64,000 nucleotides of DNA from Mermis nigrescens (lineage: Eukaryota > Nematoda > Enoplea > Mermithida > Mermithidae), in the NCBI GenBank assembly GCA_036768485.1, contig JAVLUZ010000145.1:19656706-19720705 (forward strand), in the 5' to 3' direction. Below the pieces are notes generated by a model. That model ran no database searches. It worked only from the letters and a program-made list of their open reading frames with translations, and had not been told where the DNA came from. Made by a program: the position numbers and the translations under genes. This document shows positions 12,801 to 26,800 of the stretch, in pieces (position 1 is the first letter of the stretch; each line of letters begins with the position of its first letter).

Positions 12801-15800
12801 GACCAACCAATCTTTGAGAGCCCATAGTTGGACGGGCTGAAGCTTCGGCTATTGCCCAGGTATGGATGCAATAGGTAATGGATGTAATAAATGAGACATC
12901 ACACCACTGTTTTTTTTTGTACGAGACAAAGATTTTGAGGCTCGTACAAAGATTTTCGGAGCCATCTTTGTACAATGTACAAAGACTTTTTGGGGCAAAG
13001 TAATAGTAATTTTAACGTTTTGTTGAGTATTTTTTAGCAAAATTTCTAAAAATTTTCGGCGCTTCGCGCCGAGTATCATAATTACATTCTATTTAGCTCC
13101 AGGCGCGGGCATTAAACACTCCAAAATCTATCTGTAAGCATCTTTGTACAGATTGAAGCATCGTTTACATCTATTTCCACTGTTTTATAAAGATTTTATG
13201 CAGAAAAAAGAACTATTAAACAACTGTGCACTGTTTTCTGCCGTTTGAAGATAAAATTGACTCTTTTATCTTTGCGTTGCATTAAATTCATTAGCAAATT
13301 GGTGTCTATTATGAGATTCAGTCAGCACATTGCAACCGCTTATTATTTATAATTGTGTAACACAAGTCATTTTAACTTGCTGAGTCGAATTTTATGTGTA
13401 ATTTCAACTTAAGTCTCATGAAAATTTTGGCGTTTCGGGCCGAACTAATATAACCAGCTGAATTTAGGACAAAGTTACACCTTTTGCGAAGCGTGCGGGT
13501 CACGGATAACAATCTAGTAGTATGTAAAAATGTGTACATTCAATTGCATATCTATACGTTATATGTACAAAAAAATTTTTGCTCGTACAAAGACTTTTCC
13601 GGGGATCTTTGTACATGTACAAAGAGGCTCGTACAAAAAAAAACAGTGCATCACACATTCCTATAAGGGGGAGGGGTATTACCCCCTAAGGGTCCAAGAC
13701 ACAAGTCACTGTCAGACGATTTTTGGTGAAAACCTTTTGAATTTTTTGAACCCAATTTTTTTGTATGGCAAAAGTGTATATGCCTAACTATTAGAATTTC
13801 ACGAAGTGATACATTATTTTAGAATGTGAGCTAGAGTAAATAGATAAACTTTTACTATAAAACATGCATGTAATCGCTTAAAATTTTATGAGGGTCCCTC
13901 AGTATACAGGTAACGGCTGGAAATCCAGGGTAGGGGTCCCTCGCCATTTTTAGAAGGAGGGGGTTAGCATCTAGATCAAAAATGGTAAAAACACAAAAAT
14001 AGCCAAAAAAAAGCGCAGGTTTTCGCCAAAAAATGGGGGAGGGTGGTCAAATATTTTCTGACTTTCAAGGAAGTTCGGGTTTTCAAAGCGTGGATGGGGG
14101 ATGGCCCAAACCCCTGTCACATGCATGTTTATCGGCCATTTTCAGGGGAAGGGTGGTAAGCGGCTCCATTTTTTAGCCGCTTACCCCCTAAAAATCTTTA
14201 AAATGGTAGAATTTGCAATAAGGAATTCTACACCTTTTTACAGTTTTTGTTCTTCAAAAATCTTTGTAGATGTACAAAGACGGTCTTGAAAAGTCTTTGT
14301 ACATCAGCAAACATATTCGCTGAATACAAAAAGACCATGCTTCTAAATGTGATCATTCGGCCTAAATTTAGTTGATAATATTAGTTCGGCGCGAAGTGCC
14401 GAAATTTTTATGAGCTTTTGATGGAATTCACACATAAAACTCGACTGAGAAAGCTAAAACAACTTGTACTACAAAATCAGAAATATTACAAAAATTGTAA
14501 TATGCAAATTAAATCTTGTAATAAGCAACACTGCGCTTAGAATGGAAAAATGTCAAATATTCAGGAACTTAAAAATTAGCCAAATACACTGCTAAAGGCC
14601 GAAAAACAATGTTCTACCACACTGAAATCGTTACTGTACCATATTGAAGGATGCAAAAATTTGCATGTACAAAACAGTGTTTTTTTGTATTAGCCAAAGA
14701 TTTTTCCCGATGTACAAAGACTTTTCAGGACTATCTTTGTACATGTACAAAGATTTTTGGGAAGATAAAAACTGTAAAAAGGTGTAGAATTCCAAAAAAT
14801 TTTTCGGCGCTTCGCTCCGATATGAAAAATTGTCTGTCCTATATATCTTTAAAATGGCAAAATTTGTATTTAGAATGGAAAAATGTCAAATTTTTAGGCG
14901 CTTCGTGCCGTTTTGAGACAATTTTAGTAATAATTGGCGTTAGAAACCCAGAAATTAGCTAAAATATACAATCAAACGTCAAAAGACACTGTTTTACCAC
15001 ACTAAAACAGCTACTGTACCATATTATAGTAACCAAAAATTTGTGTGTACAAAATGTACAAAGACTTTTGGGTACCATCTTTGTTCATGTATATACAAAG
15101 GTACATTGTACAAAAAAACACTGTCACATACTGATAGTATACGAAAATGTGCATGTTTAAGAATATATTTATATAATATGGCTACAAAAATTTGTTAGCT
15201 CATACAAAGACTTTTTCGGAGATCTTTGTACAAGCACAAGAAGCTCATACAACAAAATAGAGTCGGCTAATAATAGTCCACCACTTAATTTTCTGGTCCT
15301 CCAATTTGGGATTTCACCCCTCCCTCAACTGCGGACCTTAGGAAACTATTTGAGACATATTTAGTTTATCGGATCGGACGAAATTCTACAGCGTAGTTTA
15401 CAATCCCCTCTAATTAACCTCCGTCCTAATAACTATTACACAAGAAACGCTTTTTTAAGCACGCGGTTCCCATTCAATTAAATGTAAGTGTTTTTGTAAA
15501 AATAGTTTGTTGAAAACGTACAATTTTCAACTAGAAATAGAACGTATTTGTCAACTCTGAATCTTTTAGCCATAGCTATGAATGAATGAGTTAAAAGTAG
15601 CATTTAGTTTAAACAAGTTGAGTGGGGGAATCGAAAACATGCAGATTTTCCTAAACATTTATTCAGTAAAAGCTCATTTATACACAGTAGCAAAGTTATA
15701 ACAAGGTCTAAGTAAGTATACATATGGTCTGATCAGTACAGCTCTCAAAATTAACACTTGCTCATTGATAAATAAGTGGCAGTATCACAGCCTGTAAAAA

Positions 15801-18800
15801 ATACGAATTACACTAAATTTTTCCCCGGCCCCGGCCATTTTTTGACCTTGCCCCGGCCGGGGCCGGAGGATGCTCAAAAATGGCCGGGGATTGCCGAGGC
15901 CGGGGCCCCGGTCGATCACTAGTTTACACTACCGATTTATTTTACTTACAGAGCGTTTCAAAACGTGATTTTTTCAAAATATGTTAAGTGTAAGGTCAGA
16001 ATTACGAATCTGACTGTATGTTTTCTTTACACTCAGTAGTTGTGTAAAGTTTACACAAAATTGAGTTTAGTTGAAGAGCGTTGCAAAAGCTTAATTTATT
16101 TTTCAAAACGTTGAATGTAATGTCAGGATTACGAATCTTAGTCTACGTGTTCTTACACCCAGTATAGTTGCGTAAAGTTTGCGCTGAAAATATCTGATCT
16201 ATTTAAATAAGATAAGGTTGACTTGTTTAAAAAGATAATGCTGATGTTCAGAACAATCTTGTTTTCCGCGTTCTAGGACTGCTGTCATTATTGTGGCATG
16301 TTACCGTTCGTGTTTACTGACTGATTTACTCAAACCTGGTACTAATTGAAAGTAGGGTGCTAGCAAAGAAAAATGTTCCGATGGATCAAAAAGGGCGAAT
16401 ATACTTTGAATGACGCATCATTAAGGACGCGAAAGGAGGGGCTAGGGAAAAGCATCCTATGTATGCCTGTCAAAGTTGTAAGAATCATACATGATCTTGG
16501 TGGAGGGTTTCACCCCCCGCAGAATCATTTTCACCCCCCCCGCAAAAAATTTTTCACCCCTTCCACCCAGAATTGGCGATTTTTCAAATGTTTCCTAAAC
16601 TTACCTGAAAATTGGCTGAAAAAGTGTCTTTTTAAGGGTTTTTGGCTATCTATTTGCTCAAAATCGCCAAATTTTCGGCGCTTTGCGCCATATATTCATG
16701 TTTTAAGCGATATATTGGTCAATTTATTCGGCTTTTTTCGAAATTTTTTCATGATTTCATGCTCTAGAAGGATAGAGTATCGTCAGAAACGCCAAAAAAC
16801 GATGTTTTTTAACGCGTACCGGCCATTTTTGGGCCTAAAAAAGGCACTTTAGGTTTTCACCCCCAGAATTCCCATACTGTGCATGAATGGTAAGAATCTA
16901 CTAAAAATTTGACTTCTGCTGAAAAACGCAAAAGTAGAAGTATATTATACGGCTTCTGGAAAAAACGTGCCTTCACAAAACATTGTTCGCTGGCTCATAA
17001 AACGAGATTTTGTAGGAGCTTTGATGTCTTTTAATAACCGATTTAGTTTCTTATCAATATCTAATTTCTCTGTCAATGTATAACCAATATTTAGTTAATA
17101 GTCTCAATTGCTTCATAAATGAATTATGACTAGCACACCATCTTGTTAATTTCTGATCGACGGCAATGTGTGCCAAGATGCACATAATGTCGTTTTTTGA
17201 TTAGAGATCGCTTCTCTTCTAGGAATAAGCTATTCATGTTATTTATTTTTAGGTCGGAGTAGCGACTCCCTTCTGCAGGCCGTAGAATATACTTCGATTT
17301 TTTAGCGTTTTTTAGCGGAACTCTAATTTTTAGTACGAGTATAGTCTTAAAACTTCAACAGGCATACATAGGTATAGTCCCCTCCTTTTATGTCCTTAAT
17401 GATGAGTATTTCCGAGTGTATTCGTCCTTTAGCAGTATTCTTTGCTAGTAATATTTAATATTTAAAATATTATATTTTTATATTATAGTTTATACTTTGG
17501 TGCCGCGCTAGTGAAAACGCTAATGGGCTAATAAAATTTCTGAGATGCTGATTATGTTGTCAATAGCTAATAATTAATTTGCATAATTTTTGACGCTCAT
17601 CACGCCGGCCGCTGCGCCTATGATTGACGAGGGGCGTTCAATAAGTTCGCGCTAGTTTTGCAATAACTTTTTTTCTGTCTGTGCTATCATCATACGGTTT
17701 GTTGCATAGCATTCCCCTACATGTGCTGTACGTTCTTGCACTCACCATTTCTTTCTTTGTAAGTTTTCCTCTCCTAAAAATTTTTTTAACTCTATTAAAC
17801 AATCCGAAAACCACAAAAACAATTAAGTGTCATATTTTTGATTTTCAGTGAATGAAGTCGGTAAGTCATATATTTCCATCCAACGCCACAAGGATTTATT
17901 TGGGTTGACTTTTCCTTCTGATTTATATATTTCGACTGAATTAATTTTTTTGCATTTTGGGGTATAATTTGAAATAACCTCTGTTCAAAGAAACAGTGTA
18001 ACGCTGGAAAAATAAAACGGATTGAGACGAGGTTTTTGACATTGTATGATCAACATCCATCAAGTTCCTTTTCTCTATACCAAAGTTTCGTATGAGTAGG
18101 CAAATATTTCTTCAAATTTTAAAAATATGGGGTCAGTGTAAAAAAATTTTCTAGCACGTGAAAACTTATGAAGTAAGAAATGGTGAATGCAAGATCGTAC
18201 AGCACATGTAGAGAGTGCTAAGCGCGACAATTTTAAAACATTAATATACGGGTTTGACGCCAGCGACGACAAAATTTTTTGCCATTTTCGGCTTTATTTG
18301 CCCGGCTCTCAATTGGGTCAAAAATGTCTATTAATACTGCTAACAAAATTGGTTACCTTACTAATGCGTCATGATAAACTTATCGATATTTTTCCTTTTT
18401 TTCGCTCATTTTTTGGCTTTTTTCAAGGCTTAAACGCGCTTACTGTTCAAAATCTGTCGGCCCTTTCCGCTCTGAATGGTAGCAGCGGTTTGACCAACTC
18501 CTTTAGTTGTTTACCGAGTAAGTTGCTTCAATGGTTGTAAAGATAAAGATAGTTTTTGTTTACTTTTCGGTTTTTAGTACAGTTTTTTTATATAATTTAA
18601 TAGTTTTTCATACTTCTATATTTATTTTATCTTATTTTTGTTTTATGATTTTCCATAATTTTTGTACGAGACAAACTTATTCAGACTCGTATAGTAATAT
18701 CGCTCCGCCTGATTATTTTTTGTATGAAATGGAGTAACTATGAGCATTTAATGCTCATTTTCCATAATTAATGGAAATAAAAATCTGAATTCTAAACGCA

Positions 18801-20773
18801 AAAGACTTGACAGCGCTTCATCCTAAATCATACGTGTAATGGGGAAGATGATCCTCAGATTTATAGCGTTTTTCGGTCATTTTCAACCGCTTTTTTCTGC
18901 CATTTTTGGCCATAAATTGAGGATCATTCCCCCATCCTAGAACTGACCGACCAGACCACCCTCTTTCCAAAAGTTCCAGCTGCTTCATGCACACATGAGC
19001 GTGCGGTTCTGGAGGGTATACGCATAGGTGTCGCAGAAATTGAAACCTCCCGCAGATTACTGTAGACAGGGGCGGATTTAGGGGGAGGTGGGGGGCGGCC
19101 TGGCCCAGAATAGTGCGCAAAATTATGCATTTTGGTGCGATTTTTAGCGATTTTTGGGTTAAAACGGCTAATTTTTCCGCCCAAGTCAGGATTCCGCCCC
19201 CCCCCTTAGGGTTACCGCCCCCCCCCCCTTAGGAAAATCCTAGATACTCACTGTAGACCGCAGAATTCTATTTTTAATAACATTTTTGGCGATTTATGAC
19301 AATTTTTGGCGATTCCCCCTTCAGAATTTTCTCACTGCCTATGTATGGCTCCATGTCTTCCCTAAATTATATAATATTGTTTATATAGATACAAATGAGT
19401 CGTTTTTCACTTATTTAGGCAATCTCACCGGTTTTCTTTTTATCAGCCACTATTTTTAATATCTATAATGATCTTAGTGCATTTTTTAAATTTTGTAATC
19501 ATCGTGTTAGCTTCTCATTTTCACTCTGCATTTACTTGTTTTTTATTTTTTCAAGGATTAGGCGGCTTTTACTCGCTTAAAGTGTTTTTTTGCATCAAAT
19601 TCATTTTTTTCATGGACGAAGACGTTTCCGAAATTTCTTTTTTACATTTCGTATGTGTAAAAGATTTTGGGCTCAATAATGCATCGGATCGAATTCAATT
19701 TTTTAGTAACAAGGCCAAATTTATTCAAATTTAACGAACGGATCCGGTTGTGAAAAAAATACGAAAATTAGAAATTTTTTCTATTTTTCATGAAAAACAC
19801 CAAAATTAGGAATTTTTCTATTTTTCATGAAAAGCGCGAAAGTTAGAAATTTTTCTATTTCTACATAGCAGCCGCCCTCCTACAAGCCAAAAGTGGCTTT
19901 TGTAATCCATCGACTAGCTCCGCCTCATCGGCGTCGTCATTTCCGGGGGTGGCCAATCCGTTAAGTTTATATAGTTCGTTGAATAATCTGCTACAGTCTC
20001 AGTTGACTTCCGGGGCGGTCGATACTCTGCCGAATTCGTTGGCTTTCAATAAACTCGGGCAATACTCGTGTGAGTTTCACTAGCAATACATACGTTGGGT
20101 TGGATTTGGGGAGGTGAGACCACACGTAGGCTTGGAGGTTTAGGGTTGGAGGAGGCCCTCCCCCGAAAGCCGAATATCTCCCCCATCCCAAAATCGAAAT
20201 ACCCCCATAATTCAATTTTTGGAAATTGCTTGTTTTTCGCAATTTTATGTGCTAATGGACCGTGCTCGATGAATACGTTGAAAAATAGTGTTTTTTCGCC
20301 ATACCTCCATTTTTAAGGCCATTTTTACCTTTGAAAAATCTTGCACCGCCGGAATTTCGATGCTGCCCACCTGTGATCGATACCATACCGGATGTCGTAA
20401 ACGTTTAATTTTCAATTTATTTTCGGCCATAATTCAACCTTTTTCGGTTCGTTTCCAATTGTTCGGCTGGTAGTATGTTGCAGTGGCGGATCCAGGATTT
20501 TCCTAAGGGGGGGGGGGCGGTACCCCTAAAACAGGGGGGCGTACCCTGACTTGGGCGGAAAAATTTGCCATTTTAACCCTAAAATCGCTAAAAATCGCTC
20601 AAAAATCCTTAATTTTGGCGCACTATTTTGGGCCAATGGGGGGGGGGCGGCCGCCCCCCGCCTCCCGCCCCCCTAAATCCGCCCCTGGTATGTTGCTTGT
20701 CGTAGTGACGAGAGAATAAAATATTTTTTTGAATTCTAACTGAGTAGTGAATGATAGTTTCAGGAAGAAACAC

Positions 20774-20836
<63 letters not shown>

Positions 20837-23800
20837 CACGAAAACACAAAAAGGCAACTAACCTATTCAGATAAGATGCAAATCTACCTGATTTCTAATT
20901 CATAAGAAATTTTCTCGAAATATTCAATATGACACAGTAAATATTTAAAAAAATCAAATCCAAAGTCAAAGTCTTTGTCGTTGAGCGGAGATTAGATCAG
21001 CCATTACGGGTTGATGGTCTTTTCATGGGAATTGGGCCGTAGTTGTTCTCTCGATGTCAGGCTCGAGTTGATTGAAAATATAGAAGAAAAGAAAACGATT
21101 AATAAACTTTCTCATTTATTTTAGCCCCTTTGTGATAATTTTTGTGGCAAAGCGCCTTTTTGTAGAAATACAGAAGAAAAAACGATAGAAAGCCATTGTG
21201 TTCACAGTCAGCCCATTTATGATAATTTAGCTGGACTGCTTTCTTGCAGATCTGTTTGCAGAAGTAAAGTTGATTATTAAACTTCGCAGCAGACCAAACT
21301 TCGCAAACTTCTTAAAGTTATAAGAATAAATGATAAGGACGATTACTGTAGCTTCGGGTCAGTGGCGGATCCAGGATTTTCCTAAGGGGAGGGCGGTACC
21401 CCTAAGGTGGGGCGGAACCCTGACTTGGGAGGAAAAATTAGCCGTTTTAACCCGAAAATCGCTAAAAATCGCTCAAAAATCCTTAATTTTGCGCACTATT
21501 TTGGACCAATGGGGGGGGGGCGGCCGCCCGCCCCTTCCTAAATCCGTCCCTGCTTCAGATATACTCACTCTATTTCTATATTATTTGCGACGCCATGTAT
21601 TCGCGACGTTCGATACTCCAGTGTTTTATATGTTTTATTTTTATTTCTTATCAAGCCGTAAATTTTGGGCTGACCCCACCCAAAATTGGCCTCATAAAAA
21701 TTTTGATCGCCATCCCTCAATGTTTGGCTAAAACTTGCGTATTTTGCTTATTTTTCGGTGTTTTTGCTATTTTTGGCTAGCCAGGGCTCGATCCAGCCCG
21801 ATACACCAGAAGTGCCTTTTCGGGTTCGGAAACGCATCAAAAAACATTATTTTTTAGCTTTTCCGCCGATGCTCTATCTTTCTGTAGCGTAAAAACATAA
21901 AAAATTATGTCTAGGAAGAAAGAGCATCGTCTGAAATCTCAAAAAGCAGTGTTTTTGGTCTGTATCCATCTTTTTTACTTTTACTTACCTACTCATAACA
22001 GATAGATGGGATCTCCCTCCCAGTCGGTCTTTCCCGCATCCCCAAAGACTTTGATTATTTATCCCCTTCCCTTTGCCGATTTCTTATGTGAAAAACGCGT
22101 TTTTAGACCATTTTTAGGTACCGTATAGAAATTTCTGGCCGCTCCTTTCCCACCCTAAAAATGGCTAGCTTCTAAAATGGGAATTCCGTGATTAAAACCA
22201 ATGAATTTTTCTAAAGTGCCTCTTTGGGCTTAGAAAGATGGATACGCGCCAAAAATATCGTTTTAAAGAGTCTCGGACGATGCTTTCTAGCTGTCTTTAA
22301 AAATTCGACAAAATTCATTAATATATAGTCAAAAAGGGTCGCCGAAGAAATTGACACCTTTGACCTAAGAGAGCGCAAACGCTTGGAACAGGACGTTTCT
22401 GGAATTTTTTGAAAAATGAAACGTTCCGTAGAGGGAGCGAAAGAGTTTCAGCAGAAGGGGCTAAAAACGTCTTGTGGGGGTAATCCCCGAACCCCTCCCT
22501 GAATATGTATTTTTTGCCAATAAAATTCAAGACAGCCTCGCTCGTAGGCCTCCGGGTCTAAAGTTTCGACATTTTTCACGATTCTTGCCATGGCTGACCA
22601 GTGGCGGATCTAGGATTTTCCTAAGGGGGGGGCGGAACCCTGATTTGGGCGGAAAAATTAGCCTTTTTAACCCGAAAATCGCAAAAAATCGCTCAAAAAA
22701 TGCTTAATTTTTCGCACTTTTTTGGGCCAATGGGGGGGGGGGGCGGCCGCCCCCGCCCCCCTAAATCCGCCCCTGTGGCTGGCCCACCAGACCTCCATAT
22801 ATATTTATTTCCCATGTCGTGTTTGATAGATAACGATTAGTGACCATTACGATGTTATTATTAATTGACTAATGGATTTATCAATTAAATTATTAAAATA
22901 AAATTGCGGACTTATTTCTCGTTTTTTTGTATTCGGCAACACACATTCGACATGGGAGATGGGGGATCTACCCATCCAAAGTCGGACGTCTCCCCCGAAG
23001 CCGGAAAAAATTTTGACCCCCTTCCCCTTATTTTTTGAAAAAATATAATATTTCGGCTGTTTTTAGGCGTTTTCTGGCCGTTTTTGACCAAAAATTCGAG
23101 GTCATTTACCCCCTCCTAAAAAATGGATGGGATCCCCCCAATGTCGAGCGATTATATGCATGTCCTGCATGTCCGGCAAAGATTTTTCCCGATGTACAAA
23201 GACTTTTCGGTACCATCTTACCTGTACAAAGATTCCCTGGAAGACAACGACTGTAAAAAAGTGTAAAATTTCCAAAAATTTTTGGAAATGAGGAATTGTG
23301 TGTCCTTCTTCTACCTATAATAACGTAATTTGCATATAAAATGAAAAAATCTCAAATTTTGCGGCGCTTCGCGTTGTTTTGAGAAAATTTTTGGTAATTT
23401 TTGCGTCAGAAACCCAGAAATTAGCTAAGATACACTATCAAAGGTCGAAAAACCGTGTTTTACCACACTAAAATCGCTACTGTACACACCATATTATAGA
23501 ACACAAAAATTTGCATGTACAAAATGTAAAAATACTTTTGGGGACTATCTTTGGACATGTACAAACGGACCCTGTACAGAAAAAACACTGACTTTTTTCA
23601 TTTAGAAGTTCGATCATTTTTGTATGGATTCAGCACGATTCCGCCTGTTTTTAATTTTTGATTTTCGGTTTACACTGTTTTTACAGCTTCAAATTTCTCG
23701 GGCAACGTAGCCAGTATAAGTGCTCATACTGCTGCTGGTAAACAGGTGGAAGGTAGGTCTAAATTAATATCGGATTCTAACCATACGTGGGCGTGGGGGG

Positions 23801-26800
23801 GGTTTGGAGGGGTGTGCACCGGCCCCATCCAGAAATCAAAATACCCCCCCCCCCCCAGAATTCAGATTTTGAATTTTTTTGCTTTTTTAGCGATTTTTTG
23901 ATGCCATTGGACAGTGCTCAATGAGAAACGTCGAAAAATGGTGTTTTTTCCGCCATACGATCACTTTTAAGATCATTTTTTTACCTTTGAAAATTTTTTT
24001 AACCCCCTCCCCCGGAATTTCGGGCTGTCCACCTATGGTTCTAACGTTTTTTTTAAATTTACATATTATTTAATTCGTCCTTACAATTTTTTTAAAGAAG
24101 GCGCAAAAGGGTTTAATAAAATTTTATGGCGGGGAATGACGCCTATGCACCGTTTACTCGGACTCTCAATTTAAACAAGTTGGAAATAAAATTTGTTTAA
24201 ATGGAATGGAGTACAAATGGGTTTACATGGAAATTATGTACAGTTTAGGCGAAACATCCTTATTTTTATTGATGCCCGATATTAAGCGCGTGGTGTAAAG
24301 TAGTCCGGTGAACCAGCGGCGGGCATTGTATAGAAAATACGATTGAATGCTGTCGCCTAACCATGTTTAACCTAAAGCACATGTTGAAGTATTGCTTAAA
24401 CACATACTGTAATCTGTAATATGTAAACTTGTAAGAGATGGTGGATTCCTCTCCACCATAGGTGGGCGGCACCAAAAATCTGGGGGGTTGGTGCAAGATT
24501 TTTGCAAAGGCCAAAAAAGGGCCTTAAAAATAGTGATATGAAATTTGAATTCTGGGGGGTATTTTGGTTTCAGGGGTTGCATACGCCCCCAAACCCCACC
24601 CCTACGCCCAGGTATGCTCTCCAACCAACGTTGCGTCTAGTGATCGACCGGGGCCCCGGCCCCGGCCCCGGCAATCCCGGCCATTTTTGAGCATCCCCGG
24701 CCCCGGCCGGGGCAAGGTCAAAAAATGGCCGGGGCCGGGAAAAATTTAGTGTAATTCGTATTTTGATACAGGCTGTGATACTGGCACTTATTTATCAATG
24801 AGCAAGTATTAATTTTGAGAACTGTACTGATTAGACCATATGTATACTTACTTAATCCTCTACTGAAAAAATGTTCAGGAAAATCTGCATGTTTTTGATT
24901 CCTCCACTTAACTTATTTAAACTAAATGCTACTTTTAACTCATTCATTCATACCCATGGCTAAAAGATTTAGAGTTGACAAATACGTTCTATTTCTAGTT
25001 GGAAATTGTGCGTTTTCGACAAACTATTTTTACAAAAAACACTTTTACATTCAATTGAATGGGAACCACGGGCTTTAAAACGCGTTTCTTTTGTAATAGT
25101 TATTAGGATGGAGGTTAATTATAGGCGAATGTAAACTACGCTACAGAATTGCGTCCGATCCGATAAACTTAATATGTCTCAAATAGTTTCCTAAGGTCCA
25201 ATGTTGAGGGGGGATGAAATCCCAAATTGGAGGACCAGAAAATTAAGTGGTGGACTATTATTAGCCGACTCTATTTTGTTGTACGAGCCTCTTGTGCTTG
25301 TACAAAGATCTCCGAAAAAGGTCTTTGTATGAGCTAACAAATTTTTTGTAGCTATATTATATAAATATATTTTCAAACATTTTTGCTTACTATAATATGG
25401 TACAGTAGCGATTTTAGTGTGGTAAAACAGGGTCTTCTGACTTTTGATTGTATATTTTAGCTAATTTCTGGGTTTCTAACGCCAAAAATTACTAAAATTG
25501 TCTCAAAACGGCGCAAAGCGCCTAAAAATTTGACATTTTTCCATTCTAAATACAGTCGAACTTGCTTAATGCGTACACCCAAGGGACCAAGCCCTTCTGT
25601 ATGCATTATCCGAGTGCACGCATTATCCGAATACCCCGGATTTTTAACAAGGAATACACTATTATGCGATAAAATCATTTTTTTAGGAAAAATATAGCAA
25701 TACAAGTCTGCTTTAACATATTTTCACGCTTAAAGTCACAAAAATTTTCGATATCATTCATTTCGCTGAACAACTTTGTGTCACAATTGTCCTGTGCCAT
25801 TAAATTCGTATGTTCGATATACTCAGTTTTAAATCCTGATAGCTCGGAAGTCGGAACCGTTTCTGTTTCTCCTAGATCGTCCAGGTCACGAAACTAAATA
25901 TTATGCACATTTTAAAAACAAATAGGCGCAACACTCATCTCGATGTGCCTAAAGTTTTCGCATAACCACAGAACTTGCGGTGATTTGTCAACATTTTTAA
26001 ATTTGTCCCCAGAGAAACTTCGTTTTTTGAAAACGCCATGACCAATCAAAAATAACAATTCGTTTAAGGCTTAATTCCCCTAAAACTTTAGAATTCTAAG
26101 CTTTTCAAAGAAAGCTAAAGATCCAGACTAAAAATTATACACATTTGAGAAAACAGGCTCGCACAACACATAAGTCAATTTGACCAAAGTACTCGTATAA
26201 ACAAGGAACTTTAGTAGAAAAAGAAAATGTATCAAAATTTAAAATGATGCACATCAAAGATAGCAGAGAGACGCAAACATTTCGAGCTGATCGCATTATC
26301 TGAGGTGAAAAAATACATGTTGTATGCATTAAGCCGGGTAGTTTAACATGCAGGCATGGGCCCATGGATGAAATCGGCTGTACGCATTACGCATTAACCG
26401 AGTACGCATTATCCCATGCTATTGCCTTATGTTTTACATGGCCTTTCGGTCCGGACCTAGCAATACTGTACTCATTATGCGAGAAAACGCATTATCCCGT
26501 GTACGCATTATCGAAGTTCGACTGTACAAATTTTGCCCTTTTAAAGATATATAGGACAGACAAGTTTTCAAATCGGAGCAAAGCGCCGAAAATTTTTTCG
26601 AATTTACCACCTTTTTACAGTTTTTATCTTCTTAAAAATCTTTGTACATGTACAAAGATTGTCCTGAAAAAGTCTTTGTACATCGGGAAAAATCTTTGGC
26701 GGATACAAAAAAACACTGTTTTGTACATGCAAATTTTTGTATACTTTAATATGGTACAGTAACGATTTCGATGTGGTAGAACATATTCGGCCTTTAGTAG

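Larger units (their letters stand above)
12278..15921. mobile_element. Large TAGTGATCGACC element, copy 1 (3.64 kb)
   Basis: Starts TAGTGATCGACC and ends with its exact complement, flanked by the perfect 8-bp duplication GTTTACAC at 12270-12277 and 15922-15929. Long GGCCCCGG runs lie just inside both ends. An inverted second copy is at 24638-28138. Two younger elements sit inside it (12637-12864, 12905-13648). Without them it is about 2.66 kb. The homologous repeat at about 56235 shows the uninterrupted target. Family inferred as hAT from the duplication length. No transposase remains. Confidence 0.9.

Noticed and set aside
16373..16852. 159-codon ORF
   Set aside because: It crosses the edge of a MITE with a perfect target duplication at 16478, so it is a chance fusion of two repeats.
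18924..19184. Overlapping minus-strand Pro-rich ORFs
   Set aside because: They are caused by C-runs of MITE B and adjacent repeat.
19422..19434. Possible CELF micro-exon at 'tttag' followed by 'gcaatctcaccg'
   Set aside because: The phases allow it, but the neighbouring exons already join in frame without it and the donor is poor.
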